Assembly (NCBI RefSeq): GCF_002836355.1
Contig: NZ_PJCA01000031.1
Span: forward strand, 310,001 to 374,000
Origin: Moritella sp. Urea-trap-13
Lineage (GTDB): Bacteria > Pseudomonadota > Gammaproteobacteria > Enterobacterales > Moritellaceae
Length of the DNA: 64,000 nt
Reading direction: 5' to 3'
The notes below the pieces were generated by a model that saw only the letters and a list, made by a program, of their open reading frames with translations, did not search any database and was not told the DNA's origin. The number at the start of each line of letters is the position of its first letter. The first letter of the stretch is position 1. Shown here in pieces: positions 48,111 through 58,154 of the stretch. A program made the position numbers and the translations under genes.

Positions 48111-48764
48111 ATGTCGACACAATCATTTTTGTTCGTATTTTTACTTATTTTTAGCGCTGCGACACCGGCTGCAGTAGTTGATGATATTAGCGTGGCCAGA
48201 TTTTCAGCGAAAAATCTAGACGGATGGGAAGTTAAAATTTTCAAAGACAAAACGAGTTATGCATTAGTACCGCAGGACGGCACTTTCGTACTTAAAGCGG
48301 ATAGCCGTGGTAGCGCTTCGGGCTTAGGAAAGGAAATTAAAGTTAATATTAAAAAATATCCCTATTTGACATGGAGTTGGAAAATCTCTAATAGGCTAGG
48401 TCCTATGAATGAAAGGAAAAAGTCAGGTGATGACTATGCGGCCAGAATATATATCATTGTTTCGGGAGGGCTCTTTTTTTGGAATACCAAAGCACTAAAC
48501 TACGTGTGGTCAAGCAACTTGCGCAAAGGTACGTCTTGGCCGAATGCTTTTGCTGGCAGTAATGCGCAAATGTACGCGGTCCGTTCTTTCGATGACCAGC
48601 TCGATACTTGGTATGAAGAAAAAAGAAATGTTTATGAAGATTTGAAACAAATGTTTGGTACAGAAATAAAATATATTGATGCTGTTGCATTGATGACAGA
48701 TACAGATAACGGCTCAGGAAATGCGGTTGCTTATTATGGCGATATCTCGTTCACTCAAAAATGA
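48111..48764 (+). CDS. DUF3047 family exported protein
   Basis: A 217-residue protein with a signal peptide (SFLFVFLLIFSAATPAAVV). The mature part contains VARFSAKNLDGWEVKIFKDKTSY, LTWSWKISNRL, GDDYAARIYIIVSGG and KYIDAVALMTDTDNGSGNAVAYYGDI, the conserved blocks of DUF3047. The pattern suggests a beta-sandwich of carbohydrate-binding type. The function is unknown. It probably belongs to the copper-responsive transcript that starts near 47801, by position only. It is followed on the same strand by the mechanosensitive channel gene. Confidence 0.8.
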   Translation: MSTQSFLFVFLLIFSAATPAAVVDDISVARFSAKNLDGWEVKIFKDKTSYALVPQDGTFVLKADSRGSASGLGKEIKVNIKKYPYLTWSWKISNRLGPMNERKKSGDDYAARIYIIVSGGLFFWNTKALNYVWSSNLRKGTSWPNAFAGSNAQMYAVRSFDDQLDTWYEEKRNVYEDLKQMFGTEIKYIDAVALMTDTDNGSGNAVAYYGDISFTQK

Positions 48765-48888
48765 CCCTTATAAGTTTAATTGAAATATTTATCTGTCTAT
48801 ATCAATGGTTATGTTTTTCGATGATCATGGGCACTGCCTATCATCAAATGTTGATACTCTAATTATCTACCAATAGTTGGTTATTACT

Positions 48889-51150
48889 ATGCTCAAGGTT
48901 GCTCTTTCAAACGTTTTTAGCCGTAAAATTTTCGCCACATTATTTATTTCTATGAGTTTGATGCTGAGTTATTCAAGTTTTTCTTATGCGTATGGTGGTG
49001 ATTTTTTCAAGCAACAAAGTCCTGTGGTACACAGTGACGCTAGTCTGAATGTGAACAAGCTCGATATTAATACTTTAGATGGTGATTACAGATATAAAAA
49101 TGTTGATATGGCTAGGTTCATTTTTTTAATAGATGCAAAAAATAGAAAGGATCAGTTGCTAACGAGCTTAGATCGTTGGCCTGAACATCAAGACAAGTTG
49201 ATCAATAATTTAACTAATGGTCAAGGTTTAGAACGATTATCTTCACTGTTCAGTATTTTTGTATTAATGCTTGTTTCTGGGATTGTTGTTGAGCGTGTTG
49301 CCAGTGTAAAAATGAACACTTTTTCAGAACAGGTAGCTGAAGAGAAGGGAAGTAGCTTTAGGGATAATCTTGATTATTTATTGATGCGTGGTATTTTCAA
49401 GTATGTGGGTATTTGTATTTTTGCGGTCACTGCTGGGCTTATCTCTCTCTATCATTACGGTGACACGGACCCTTTCCGTTTATTAAGCCTCCACGCACTC
49501 GCGCTCATTGTAAAAATACGTGCATTAATGATTTTACTGCGATTGATTTTAGCGCCTTATGCTAAAGGTAATCGGTTGTTTAAAATTAATTGTGAATCTG
49601 CCAGCCGTCTGTATTGGTCGACCCTTATTTTCATGGCTACCTACCTTGTTATTACTACATTTTGGCATTTTCTCGTATTGCTTTCGCTCGATACTATTTT
49701 ATTTGCGTTAATTATCCCTTCGACTGGTATGATCTTAAATGTTTTATCGATTGCCTTTATTTGGTTTAATCGTTCAACCATTGAAGCCATGTTTATCGAT
49801 GCAAAAGAAACGAGCTCAGCATTCACGCGTTTTTTACGTCAAACTTGGGCGATGATTTTCACCATTTGGTTATTTATCGCTTGGGTCTTTTGGGCAACAT
49901 TCGAGTTCTTGGGCTATTATGAGCAAGCTAACCACGTTACCCCAATCTGGTGGCTGACCTTTACTGTTCCAATGTTAGACCGATTAATCTTTGTTATTCT
50001 AAGCCAATTAAAACGTACCACTTGGTTACAAAGTCATTCTTATGAAATGCGTTGTGATAAATTTATCCGCCGAGTGATGATTGCATTAAGAATTCTGTTT
50101 GTGGCTGTTATTTTTTATCACATTGATGCCGGCTTTGATCATCATGCGTGGGAAAAATTCAGGAATAGTCTTGGCGGCTTTATCCAAATGTTTGTTGATA
50201 TTATTGTTGTCATTATTTTGGGTTATGCGATTTGGGAAGTTATTCAATCTGCTATAGAACGTCACCTTCCTTATGATATGGTTTACCCAAGTAATGATAA
50301 TGGTACATCAACGCTGGATGGCGAAGGGGGGGGGACTGGAGCTTCTCGTTCTGAAACATTATTACCTTTAGTGCGTTCATTTTTATTGATGCTTTTGTTC
50401 TCTTGTGTGCTGCTACTTATACTGAATATTATTGGTGTTGAAATTGCGCCACTGCTTGCTGGTGCTGGTATCGTTGGTATTGCGGTCGGTTTTGGTGCGC
50501 AAAAGTTAGTACAGGATGTTATTTCGGGAATATTCTTTTTACTTGATGATGCATTTCGTAGTGGTGAGTATATTGAAGCGGCAAGTTTACGCGGAACAGT
50601 TGAGCGTATTTCTATTCGTTCTATTACATTACGTCATCACCTTGGTGCCGTGCAGACTATTCCTTTCAGTGAAATTGCCACAGTGCGAAACTTATCACGT
50701 GACTGGATAACGAAGAAGCTTGAGTTCCGTTTGGATTATCGGACTGATGTTGAAAAGGTACGTAAGCTAATTAAGAAAGTCGGTCAAAAAATGCTATTAC
50801 ACCCTGAATACGGACAACATTTTATATTGCCGTTAAAATCACAAGGGGTGATCCGGGTTGAAGAATCTGCACTAATATTCCGCATGAAGTTTACTTGTAT
50901 ACCTGGCGAACAGTGGGTTATTCGTCGTGAAGCATTCAGACTCGTACAAGAATCATTAAAAACCAATGGAATCGAGTTTGCTCATCGTTCTGTACATGTA
51001 TTGACACAGAATAGTGATAAAAATAAAGAACCCCTTAAAGATATCATCGAACAAAAAGATGAATTAGTTGAAACGTTGGGAGCTGTTGCTGCATTAAGTG
51101 TATCTTCAGAGATCAAAAAGAATGACAAAATAGATTCAGATTATGACTGA
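48889..51150 (+). CDS. Large MscS-family mechanosensitive channel
   Basis: An approximately 750-residue inner-membrane protein. A signal-like N-terminus (LFISMSLMLSYSSFSYAYGG) leads into a periplasmic helix-rich part, then about ten hydrophobic helices. The MscS core follows near residues 495-700: LLLILNIIGVEIAPLLAGAGIVGIAVGFGAQKLVQDVISGIFFLLDDAFRSGEYIE in several stretches, with the Gly/Ala-rich pore helix and cytoplasmic cage. The start may be a TTG at 48877 or the ATG at 48889; neither has a strong ribosome binding site. A run of nine G bases (50326-50334) encodes the GEGGGTG linker just before the core. It should release solutes under hypo-osmotic shock. Confidence 0.88.
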   Translation: MLKVALSNVFSRKIFATLFISMSLMLSYSSFSYAYGGDFFKQQSPVVHSDASLNVNKLDINTLDGDYRYKNVDMARFIFLIDAKNRKDQLLTSLDRWPEHQDKLINNLTNGQGLERLSSLFSIFVLMLVSGIVVERVASVKMNTFSEQVAEEKGSSFRDNLDYLLMRGIFKYVGICIFAVTAGLISLYHYGDTDPFRLLSLHALALIVKIRALMILLRLILAPYAKGNRLFKINCESASRLYWSTLIFMATYLVITTFWHFLVLLSLDTILFALIIPSTGMILNVLSIAFIWFNRSTIEAMFIDAKETSSAFTRFLRQTWAMIFTIWLFIAWVFWATFEFLGYYEQANHVTPIWWLTFTVPMLDRLIFVILSQLKRTTWLQSHSYEMRCDKFIRRVMIALRILFVAVIFYHIDAGFDHHAWEKFRNSLGGFIQMFVDIIVVIILGYAIWEVIQSAIERHLPYDMVYPSNDNGTSTLDGEGGGTGASRSETLLPLVRSFLLMLLFSCVLLLILNIIGVEIAPLLAGAGIVGIAVGFGAQKLVQDVISGIFFLLDDAFRSGEYIEAASLRGTVERISIRSITLRHHLGAVQTIPFSEIATVRNLSRDWITKKLEFRLDYRTDVEKVRKLIKKVGQKMLLHPEYGQHFILPLKSQGVIRVEESALIFRMKFTCIPGEQWVIRREAFRLVQESLKTNGIEFAHRSVHVLTQNSDKNKEPLKDIIEQKDELVETLGAVAALSVSSEIKKNDKIDSDYD

Positions 51151-51311
51151 CAAAATGTTGTTAAAAAAAGTTCGGCATATCTAATCGGTTAAAGTCTTGT
51201 AACATGGCCGTTATCGATAGTTATATAGTTGCAGGACATTTTCCAGAACAAAACCTTATCTGAATAACTATAAATAGAATAAGTATTCTAACAAGGTTTT
51301 GTCCATCAATG

Positions 51312-51333
51312 GCTTAGGGTGGTCGCTCTAAGT
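51312..51333. repeat. Diverged copy of the 34330-34351 hairpin
   Basis: GCTTAGGGTGGTCGCTCTAAGT matches GCTTAGGGTGATTGCCCTAAGC at 18 of 22 positions and keeps most of the stem. A longer pair, AACCTTAT/AACAAGGTT, lies just upstream (about 51250-51300). Confidence 0.5.
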
Positions 51334-51480
51334 CAAAACTGCCAGTGCTGCTACTCAGTCATTGTGAATAACAAAAAACCGTGTGAACAGGCTGCAACTT
51401 ATCAACTATCTCGGTTTGCCATACATTTTTTGATTTGACAAAAGTTAGTTATATTCCAAACAACAAAGGCGTTTTTAAAT

Positions 51481-51654
51481 ATGATTCAACTCAGACCTAT
51501 GACTTCTAGTGAATATCCTGCATGTTGTGACTATTTCATTGATGACTTTTTCATTTTCTCAAATAGCCGTAATAATGGTTATGGAAAATTGGCAATCATT
51601 GCACTTGAGTCACAATTAAAATCGATTGGTATTGAGCAAATTCAATTGCTTTAA
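51481..51654 (+). pseudogene. Remnant of a GNAT acetyltransferase gene
   Basis: The 57-codon frame (MIQLRPMTSSEYPAC..., stop at 51652-51654) starts like a GNAT acetyltransferase N-terminus with RPMTSSEYPA and YFIDDF. It jumps straight to GYGKLAIIALESQLKSIGIEQIQL, the acetyl-CoA-binding loop and following helix of the fold. About 80 residues of the middle are missing and the last strands and helix are gone. The stop abuts the last base of the GC-rich minus-strand DUF4010 gene. The remnant was probably cut by a deletion plus insertion event. Confidence 0.7.
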
Positions 51655-52950
51655 TCATTGTAACCAGATAGTCAGCAAGCCAGTCGCTGCGACCAGTAGT
51701 AATGGTAACATTACCCAGCGAACCATCCCTTTACCACCGGAAAATACTGCCAGACAAGCCTTGAATAGGGTATTGGAAACACTCGCTAGCACAATGCCCA
51801 ACACCGCTGTATTAGGCGGGATATCCCCACCCGCCATTCTGGATAGAGTAAGATTGATGGCATCGACATCGGCGATACCCGATGCCACGGCTAGTAACAG
51901 CACACCGGATTCGCCCAGCCATTCAACCATCACCCGTACAAGCAATGCTACTGCCGCTAACATGAGTCCAAACAATAGAGCCGGTTTCAGTTCCAGTGGA
52001 TTTTTCGGCCGCACCTCATCGGTAACTACCGGCCTAGTATCGTTGTGAAAGATCAGCGCCGTACAGCCGAAGATAACCCCGAGCATCAAGGCTAAAGGCA
52101 AGAAAAGATCAGCCACTAGTGCCGGATTGATAAGTCCCGCCACCAGTAATATCCGCGGAAACATCACTCCACAGGCCACTAGTATTCCCACCGAACAGAG
52201 CAGTTGCAGTGACGGTTGATCGCGTGAGAGCCGCGATAGTTGCAGAGTCAGTGCTGTCGATGAGATCATTCCCCCGGCTAAACCTGTCATCAGAATGCCG
52301 CGTTGGGCACCCAGCATGCGGATCATAAAATAACCAGCAAAAGATATCGCTGAGATCAGCACTACCATCCACCAGATCTCATAGGGATTAAGAGCCTGCC
52401 AGGGACCATAGCCTTTATTCGGTAATGCTGGCAGCAGCACCAGCGAAATGATAAGCAGGTTTAGTCCTGCATTTAATTCGTGTTGTGACAATTTAAGCAA
52501 TAATCGGTGCAGGAAAAGCTTAGAACGCAGCAGCAGTGTGGTGACCACTCCGCAAGCGGCAGCTACGACCACTTGATCAAGAGCAGCCAAGGCTCCGAGT
52601 AAAAAGGTCACTAGCATGGCAACATGGCTGGTGGCACCAATATCCAAACTGTGACGATGATTGATCAAATAAGTAGCGATAACCAGCGCGGCAACGGCGG
52701 CAAAGATAATACCAAGGATGAATCCGCCAAGATGCGTAGCCAGCAGGCCTGAGACACCGCCAAGAAGTCCAGTCAGACCAAAGGTTCGCAGTCCGGCAAC
52801 GCGTTTTCCGTCGGCAAGCTTACGGTTACTCCACCCACGCTCCAACCCCACCAATAGTCCGATGGCCAGAGCAGAACCCAGTAATAGTAATTGAGAAAGG
52901 CTGCTTTCCATCGCTCCAGTCCGAAGTTGTTTTGTCATAAGGTATAGCAT
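51655..52950 (-). CDS. MgtC/SapB-DUF4010 family membrane protein
   Basis: A 431-residue protein with about 12 hydrophobic helices. The N-terminal MgtC/SapB-like part reads LLVGLERGW and GLRTFGLTGLLGGVSGL; the DUF4010 part contains GLAGGMISSTALTLQLSRLS and SGIADVDAINLTLSRMAGG. The family is linked to metal or envelope stress, but its substrate is not known. The start is uncertain: ATG at 52950, or the ATG at 52911 which matches typical N-termini better. GC content is clearly above the plus-strand neighbours, and a broken GNAT gene adjoins the stop, both suggesting insertion by transfer. Confidence 0.88.
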   Translation of the reverse strand: MLYLMTKQLRTGAMESSLSQLLLLGSALAIGLLVGLERGWSNRKLADGKRVAGLRTFGLTGLLGGVSGLLATHLGGFILGIIFAAVAALVIATYLINHRHSLDIGATSHVAMLVTFLLGALAALDQVVVAAACGVVTTLLLRSKLFLHRLLLKLSQHELNAGLNLLIISLVLLPALPNKGYGPWQALNPYEIWWMVVLISAISFAGYFMIRMLGAQRGILMTGLAGGMISSTALTLQLSRLSRDQPSLQLLCSVGILVACGVMFPRILLVAGLINPALVADLFLPLALMLGVIFGCTALIFHNDTRPVVTDEVRPKNPLELKPALLFGLMLAAVALLVRVMVEWLGESGVLLLAVASGIADVDAINLTLSRMAGGDIPPNTAVLGIVLASVSNTLFKACLAVFSGGKGMVRWVMLPLLLVAATGLLTIWLQ

Positions 52951-53170
52951 CTTATTACCAATCGCACTTCAAACAGGAGGTCGGAGTTGCTACGGGCCAT
53001 GCTAAATATTCTGCAATTTACTAATTCGTGTAAATGTATCTATTTGTTTTCTGTCGGCGTAACCGAGCTTGATCGATCTGAAAGCAAGGTAGTCACATAT
53101 GTAGCCCACTGCTAAACTATTTTTTATGCCCAAGTTTTTAAGCCCAAGCAATCTTGAAACGGAACCGTTT

Positions 53171-54160
53171 ATGAAAGTGATTATGTTTAGTTCCCGCAGT
53201 TATGATATCCAATATTTTGAACCATTAATTTCCGAACCGATCAGTATTAATTTTTTTGATGCTCAGCTAAATCAACAAACAGCTATGTTGGCTAGAGGAT
53301 ATGATGCCGTTTGTGCATTTGTTAATGATGATTTAAGTGCCCCTGTGTTACATCAACTTAAAGAAATGGGGATAAAGTGCATTGCAATGCGTTGTGCAGG
53401 CTTTAATAACATTGATTTAGATTGTGCTAAGGCACTTGGCATAACCATAGTACGTGTTCCAGCCTATTCTCCAGAGGCTGTTGCTGAGCATGCGATTGCT
53501 TTATTAATGACGCTCAACCGTCGTATTCATAAAGCTTATCAACGCACTCGTGACGCTAACTTCTCGTTACAAGGCCTAGTTGGGTTTAATTTACACGGTA
53601 AAACAGTTGGTATTATTGGTACTGGTAAAATAGGTGTCGCTACCATGGCTATTTTTAGAGGTTTTGGCTGTAACATTTTAGCCTTTGACCCTTATCCTTC
53701 TGAGCATGCTATTGCGTTAGGCGCTGAATATGTTGACTTAGATACTCTGTTTGCTAGCAGTGATGTGATCAGCTTACATTGCCCATTAACAACTGAAAAT
53801 AAGCACCTATTAAATGAAAAAACGTTCGCATTAATGAAAGATGGTGTGACGATTATTAATACCAGTCGTGGTGGTTTGTTAAATGCGGATGATGCTATTG
53901 AAGCGTTAAAATCAGGCCGAATTGGTGGGTTAGGTTTAGACGTTTATGAAGAGGAAGAACACTTATTCTTTAATGATCATTCCAGCGAAATTATTACCGA
54001 TGATACTTTCCGACGATTATCTGCTTGTCACAATGTAATCTTTACTGGTCATCAAGCTTTTTTGACCAAAGAAGCATTAATCAGTATTGCCCAAACGACC
54101 CTCAATAATTTAACCGACATTAGTGCAGGGAATATCTGTGCTAATCAGGTAATCACGTAA
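53171..54160 (+). CDS. ldhA: Fermentative D-lactate dehydrogenase
   Basis: LdhA reduces pyruvate to D-lactate with NADH. I start at the ATG at 53171 (GGAA six bases upstream), giving 329 residues as in E. coli LdhA; a longer frame exists. Motifs are RCAGFNNIDLDCAKALG, RVPAYSPEAVAEHAIALLMTLNRRIHKAYQRTRDANF in two parts, the NAD-binding GTGKIGVA near 152-159, SRGGLLNADDAIEAL with the catalytic Arg, GLDVYEEE (Glu) and FTGHQAFLTKEAL (catalytic His). It is monocistronic and a hairpin follows. Its pyruvate link suits the acs-pdh-pps operon just downstream. Confidence 0.95.
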   Translation: MKVIMFSSRSYDIQYFEPLISEPISINFFDAQLNQQTAMLARGYDAVCAFVNDDLSAPVLHQLKEMGIKCIAMRCAGFNNIDLDCAKALGITIVRVPAYSPEAVAEHAIALLMTLNRRIHKAYQRTRDANFSLQGLVGFNLHGKTVGIIGTGKIGVATMAIFRGFGCNILAFDPYPSEHAIALGAEYVDLDTLFASSDVISLHCPLTTENKHLLNEKTFALMKDGVTIINTSRGGLLNADDAIEALKSGRIGGLGLDVYEEEEHLFFNDHSSEIITDDTFRRLSACHNVIFTGHQAFLTKEALISIAQTTLNNLTDISAGNICANQVIT

Positions 54161-54169
54161 TCTAGAATG

Positions 54170-54197
54170 AGAGCCTAACGAGTCATTGTTAGGCTCT
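54170..54197 (+). terminator. Stem-loop after ldhA
   Basis: AGAGCCTAAC (54170-54179) pairs perfectly with GTTAGGCTCT (54188-54197); no T run follows. Likely the 3' end of the ldhA transcript. Confidence 0.55.
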
Positions 54198-54391
54198 ACG
54201 CTTGCCAATCAGCGAATACTACTCTTATGGCACAAGGTAATACGGTTGTAGTTTTAATCACGATACTTAAGGTGTTTCTTGCTAAATGCTTGGCAGTAAA
54301 CTCATTCGCCAAAATGAGGTGGATAACTATACTTAGGATGCTGTTTAACACCCGACAATAAATTTGCACCGCTGTAGGGATCATCTTCATT

Positions 54392-56149
54392 ATGACCGAG
54401 ATCATCATCAAAAAAAAACAGGGTGAACATTCGTTGCCGAATCTGCTTGATTATCCACAATGTTATGCGAAATTTCATTGGCAGGAGGCGGAACTGGCAT
54501 CACCCAAAGGCATAAATATCGCCTATGAAGCGGTCGATTGTCACCTCAATACCCCTACTGAAACTAAGCTGGCCTTGCGTTGGCTGGGTAAAAAAAATCA
54601 ATGTCTGGATTTTACTTATCGTGATTTGGCTGAACAAAGTAGTCGGTTTGCCAGTGCTCTTGAAATGCTGGGAATGCCACGCGGTGCTCGTATCTTCAGT
54701 CTTGCGGGTCGCTTACCGCAGCTATATATCGCTGCACTTGGGACACTAAAAGCTGGATGTGTTTTTACCCCGTTATTTTCCGCTTTTGGGCCCGAACCGA
54801 TTCGTTCCCGAATGGCGATAGGCGAGGCCAATGTCCTTGTTACCACACAGCATTTATATCAGAAAAAAATAGCGCCATGGTGGCAAGATAAGCAGTTATC
54901 GCTACCGAACTTCAAGATCGTACTGTTGATTGACGGTAGCGGTGAATTAGATCCTGGTTGTTATGCGTTGGCAGAGTTAATGGCAAACGCTGATCCACAG
55001 TTTAGCTGTGTCGAAACCAAGCCCGAAGATCTGGCATTATTACATTTTACCAGTGGTACCACTGGTAAACCCAAAGGAGTGATGCATGTTCATCAGGCGG
55101 TTGTTGTACATAAAATATCAGCCCGTTATGCGCTGGATCTACATCCTTCAGATATCTACTGGTGCACTGCAGATCCTGGCTGGGTAACGGGCACTTCTTA
55201 CGGCATTATCGCGCCGTTATGTTTAGGCGTCACCATGATTGTCGATGAAGCGGAATTTGATCCGGAGCGCTGGTATCGTATTTTACAGGAGCAAAAGGTT
55301 ACGGTCTGGTATACCGCTCCCACGGCTATTCGTATGCTGATGAAAGTAGGTAGTGAGATCCGCGATCAGTATGATTTATCTGCTCTCAATTTTATTGCCA
55401 GTGTCGGTGAACCACTTAATCCGGAGGCTGTTATCTGGGGGGAAACCGTGTTGGGACTACCTTTCCACGATAATTGGTGGCAGACAGAAACGGGCGGGAT
55501 CATGATAGCCAATTATGCCAGTCAGCCGATAAAACCGGGTTCAATGGGCCAGCCATTACCTGGCATAACCGCCGCTATCGTTAGCAAAAACGCACAGGGG
55601 CTGGTTATAGAGATATCTGAAATTGGTCAGATTGGTGAACTGGCATTAAAACAGGGCTGGCCTTCGATGTTTCACGGTTACTTACATCAGGCGGATAAGT
55701 ATCAGGGATGTTTTAACAATGGCTGGTATTTAACTGGTGACTTGGCGATGCGTGATGAGCATGGCTATTACTGGTTTGTGGGACGGGCTGATGACCTGAT
55801 TAAATCTTCCGGGCATTTAATTGGCCCGTTCGAAGTTGAAAGTGCGTTGATGGAACACGCTGCGGTTGCTGAAGTCGGTGTCATTGGTATTCCTGACCCC
55901 ATCGCCGGAGAAATAGTTAAAGCCTTTGTCGCTTTAAAACCGGGAGTCGTCGCTACCGAACAATTACGAAAAGAGTTAAAGGGTTTTGCCCGCAAGAATT
56001 TGGGGGCCGCGGTGGCTCCGAAAGTAATCGCATTTCGCCAGAACCTGCCTAAAACCCGCAGCGGAAAAATAATGCGCCGTTTATTAAAAGCACGGGAACT
56101 AGGTTTGCCTGAAGGCGATATCTCAACGTTGGAGAGTGATGAACAATGA
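54392..56149 (+). CDS. acsA: AMP-forming acetate/acyl-CoA ligase (AcsA-like)
   Basis: This 585-residue ANL-superfamily enzyme should activate acetate or another short acid via acyl-AMP to acyl-CoA. Motifs are [17 protein letters not shown] (P-loop, near 215), [48 protein letters not shown] and the acetylation-sensitive lysine block [13 protein letters not shown] near the C-terminus. It is a little shorter than standard Acs because the N-terminus is reduced. It is the first gene of a run of overlapping genes. Propionate or acetate specificity cannot be read here. Confidence 0.88.
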   Translation: MTEIIIKKKQGEHSLPNLLDYPQCYAKFHWQEAELASPKGINIAYEAVDCHLNTPTETKLALRWLGKKNQCLDFTYRDLAEQSSRFASALEMLGMPRGARIFSLAGRLPQLYIAALGTLKAGCVFTPLFSAFGPEPIRSRMAIGEANVLVTTQHLYQKKIAPWWQDKQLSLPNFKIVLLIDGSGELDPGCYALAELMANADPQFSCVETKPEDLALLHFTSGTTGKPKGVMHVHQAVVVHKISARYALDLHPSDIYWCTADPGWVTGTSYGIIAPLCLGVTMIVDEAEFDPERWYRILQEQKVTVWYTAPTAIRMLMKVGSEIRDQYDLSALNFIASVGEPLNPEAVIWGETVLGLPFHDNWWQTETGGIMIANYASQPIKPGSMGQPLPGITAAIVSKNAQGLVIEISEIGQIGELALKQGWPSMFHGYLHQADKYQGCFNNGWYLTGDLAMRDEHGYYWFVGRADDLIKSSGHLIGPFEVESALMEHAAVAEVGVIGIPDPIAGEIVKAFVALKPGVVATEQLRKELKGFARKNLGAAVAPKVIAFRQNLPKTRSGKIMRRLLKARELGLPEGDISTLESDEQ

Positions 56150-57168
56150 AGCATAAATTACATCTCGATCGCAATCATCTTGTAAACCAGTTAGTACAGA
56201 TGTTACGTATTCGCCGGTTTGAGGAAAAATGTGCTGAGCTTTATGCGCAGGAGAAAATACGCGGATTTTTACACCTTTATATCGGTGAAGAAGCTATCGC
56301 AGTTGGTGTTATGGCTGCGCTGAATGCAGAGGATAACATTGTCGCTACCTATCGCGAACACGGTCATGCCCTAGCGCGAGGACTGTCAATGAATAGTGTG
56401 TTAGCTGAAATGTACGGTCGTACCAATGGTTGCAGTCGGGGCCGAGGTGGCTCTATGCATCTTTTTGATAAACAGCAGCACTTCTATGGCGGTAATGCGA
56501 TTGTTGGCGGTGGACTTCCGCTGGCTGCAGGGTTAGCGCTGGCCAATAAACAGCAACAGCGTAATACTGTTACAGTTTGTTTTTTTGGTGAGGGAGCGGT
56601 TGCTGAAGGCGAGTTTCATGAAGCTATGAATCTGGCGGTATTATGGCATTTACCAGTATTGTTTATCTGTGAAAACAACCGTTACGCTATGGGAACCCCG
56701 CTGGCACTGTCGGAATCCGAAACGAATATTGCCAAAAAGGCCAACAGCTACGGCATGACCTCTGCTCAGGTTGACGGCATGAATGTGGTGGATGTGGAAG
56801 TGGCTGCACAGGCTGCCGTTACAAGCATTCGCGATAACGGAGAACCTTATTTTCTTGAATGCCAGACTTATCGATTCCGCGGTCATTCTAGTTTTGACGG
56901 CCAGCTTTATCGTGATAAAGCAGAAGTTAAACAATGGGAAGAAAAAGGCCCGGTTAAGCGATTGCAACAGTGGTTAAGGCAATACAATCATTTCACGGAC
57001 GCAGAGCTTGCTGCCATTGAGTCTGAGATCAAGCTGGAGATAGATGTCGCCATCGACTTTGCTAACAAAGGTGCATGGGAACCGATCGCCGATCTGTGTA
57101 AAGACGTATACAGCCCAAAAATAATGGATGCGGTACCAGCGCTTCAGCAAGCAAAGGAAGATCAGTGA
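56146..57168 (+). CDS. Thiamine-dependent 2-oxoacid dehydrogenase E1 alpha subunit
   Basis: A 340-residue E1 alpha subunit of the pyruvate/acetoin dehydrogenase type, which decarboxylates the 2-oxoacid. The thiamine diphosphate-binding region is clear: [28 protein letters not shown] and [17 protein letters not shown] through [10 protein letters not shown] (the GDG...NN motif, here GEG). [12 protein letters not shown] and [12 protein letters not shown] are also typical. It starts in an ATGA overlap with acsA. Pyruvate is the most likely substrate from context (PEP synthase in the same operon); acetoin remains possible. Confidence 0.88.
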   Translation: MKHKLHLDRNHLVNQLVQMLRIRRFEEKCAELYAQEKIRGFLHLYIGEEAIAVGVMAALNAEDNIVATYREHGHALARGLSMNSVLAEMYGRTNGCSRGRGGSMHLFDKQQHFYGGNAIVGGGLPLAAGLALANKQQQRNTVTVCFFGEGAVAEGEFHEAMNLAVLWHLPVLFICENNRYAMGTPLALSESETNIAKKANSYGMTSAQVDGMNVVDVEVAAQAAVTSIRDNGEPYFLECQTYRFRGHSSFDGQLYRDKAEVKQWEEKGPVKRLQQWLRQYNHFTDAELAAIESEIKLEIDVAIDFANKGAWEPIADLCKDVYSPKIMDAVPALQQAKEDQ

Positions 57169-58154
57169 TGACTACTCAGAAGCAGAGTTACAGAGAAGCG
57201 CTACGCAGTGGTATCGAACAGGCGCTGATGGAGGATGAACGGGTATTTTTGATGGGGGAAGATGTCGGCCGTTATGGCGGCTGTTACGCAGTCAGCAAAG
57301 GCTTAATTGACAGTTATGGTCCGGAACGCATTATTGATACGCCGTTGTGTGAATCGGGTTTTGTTGGTGTAGGCATTGGTGCTGCACTGGGCGGAATGCG
57401 GCCTATTATCGAAGTGATGACCGTTAATTTTAGCCTGTTGGCGATGGATCAGATTGTCAATAGCGCCGCTACCTTGCGGCACATGTCCGGAGGACAGTTT
57501 AATGTACCTCTGGTGATCCGAATGGCTTGCGGTGCTGGGCGCCAGTTAGCAGCGCAGCACTCTCACAGCTGGGAGAATTTGTATGCTCATATTCCTGGAT
57601 TAAAGGTACTCAGCCCCGCGACGCAGACCGATGCGCGATATATGTTAGGGCAGGCGTTGAGAGATCCGGATCCGGTGATTATCTTTGAGCATGTCATGCT
57701 GCTCAACGAGGCAGGTAACGTGTTAGATAAACCTGAAGCTGATATGGAACAGGCGTTGGTACGCAGAGAGGGAACTGATGTTAGCCTGATCACTTATGGC
57801 GGCTCGCTGCATAAGGCATTATCGGCAGCAGAACAATTGGCGGTATTGGGTATTAGCGCCGAAGTACTTGATCTGCGGTGTTTACGGCCATTAGACATAG
57901 GTACGATAACGGCGAGTGTTGCAAAAACCCATCGGGTAATTATTATCGATGAGGGCTGGTATACCGGCAGTTTGGCTGGTGAAGTGAGTGCCGTTATTAT
58001 GGAACAAAGCTTCTGGAGTTTGGATGCGCCAGTACAGCGTATTTGTACCGCTGAAGTTCCAATTCCTTATCCGAGTCATCTTGAGCTGGCAGCGCTACCG
58101 CAGGTCGAGACAATTGTGACAAGGGCGCAGGCACTAATGGCAGGTCATTTATGA
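57168..58154 (+). CDS. 2-oxoacid dehydrogenase E1 beta subunit
   Basis: A 328-residue E1 beta (transketolase-like pyrimidine-binding) subunit. I use the ATG at 57168, spaced 8 bases from AAGGAA; a GTG directly before it is the alternative. Family blocks are [42 protein letters not shown] in two pieces, [22 protein letters not shown] and the C-terminal [17 protein letters not shown]. It pairs with the preceding alpha subunit to form the alpha2beta2 E1 enzyme. It overlaps its neighbours, consistent with equal expression. Confidence 0.9.
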   Translation: MTTQKQSYREALRSGIEQALMEDERVFLMGEDVGRYGGCYAVSKGLIDSYGPERIIDTPLCESGFVGVGIGAALGGMRPIIEVMTVNFSLLAMDQIVNSAATLRHMSGGQFNVPLVIRMACGAGRQLAAQHSHSWENLYAHIPGLKVLSPATQTDARYMLGQALRDPDPVIIFEHVMLLNEAGNVLDKPEADMEQALVRREGTDVSLITYGGSLHKALSAAEQLAVLGISAEVLDLRCLRPLDIGTITASVAKTHRVIIIDEGWYTGSLAGEVSAVIMEQSFWSLDAPVQRICTAEVPIPYPSHLELAALPQVETIVTRAQALMAGHL

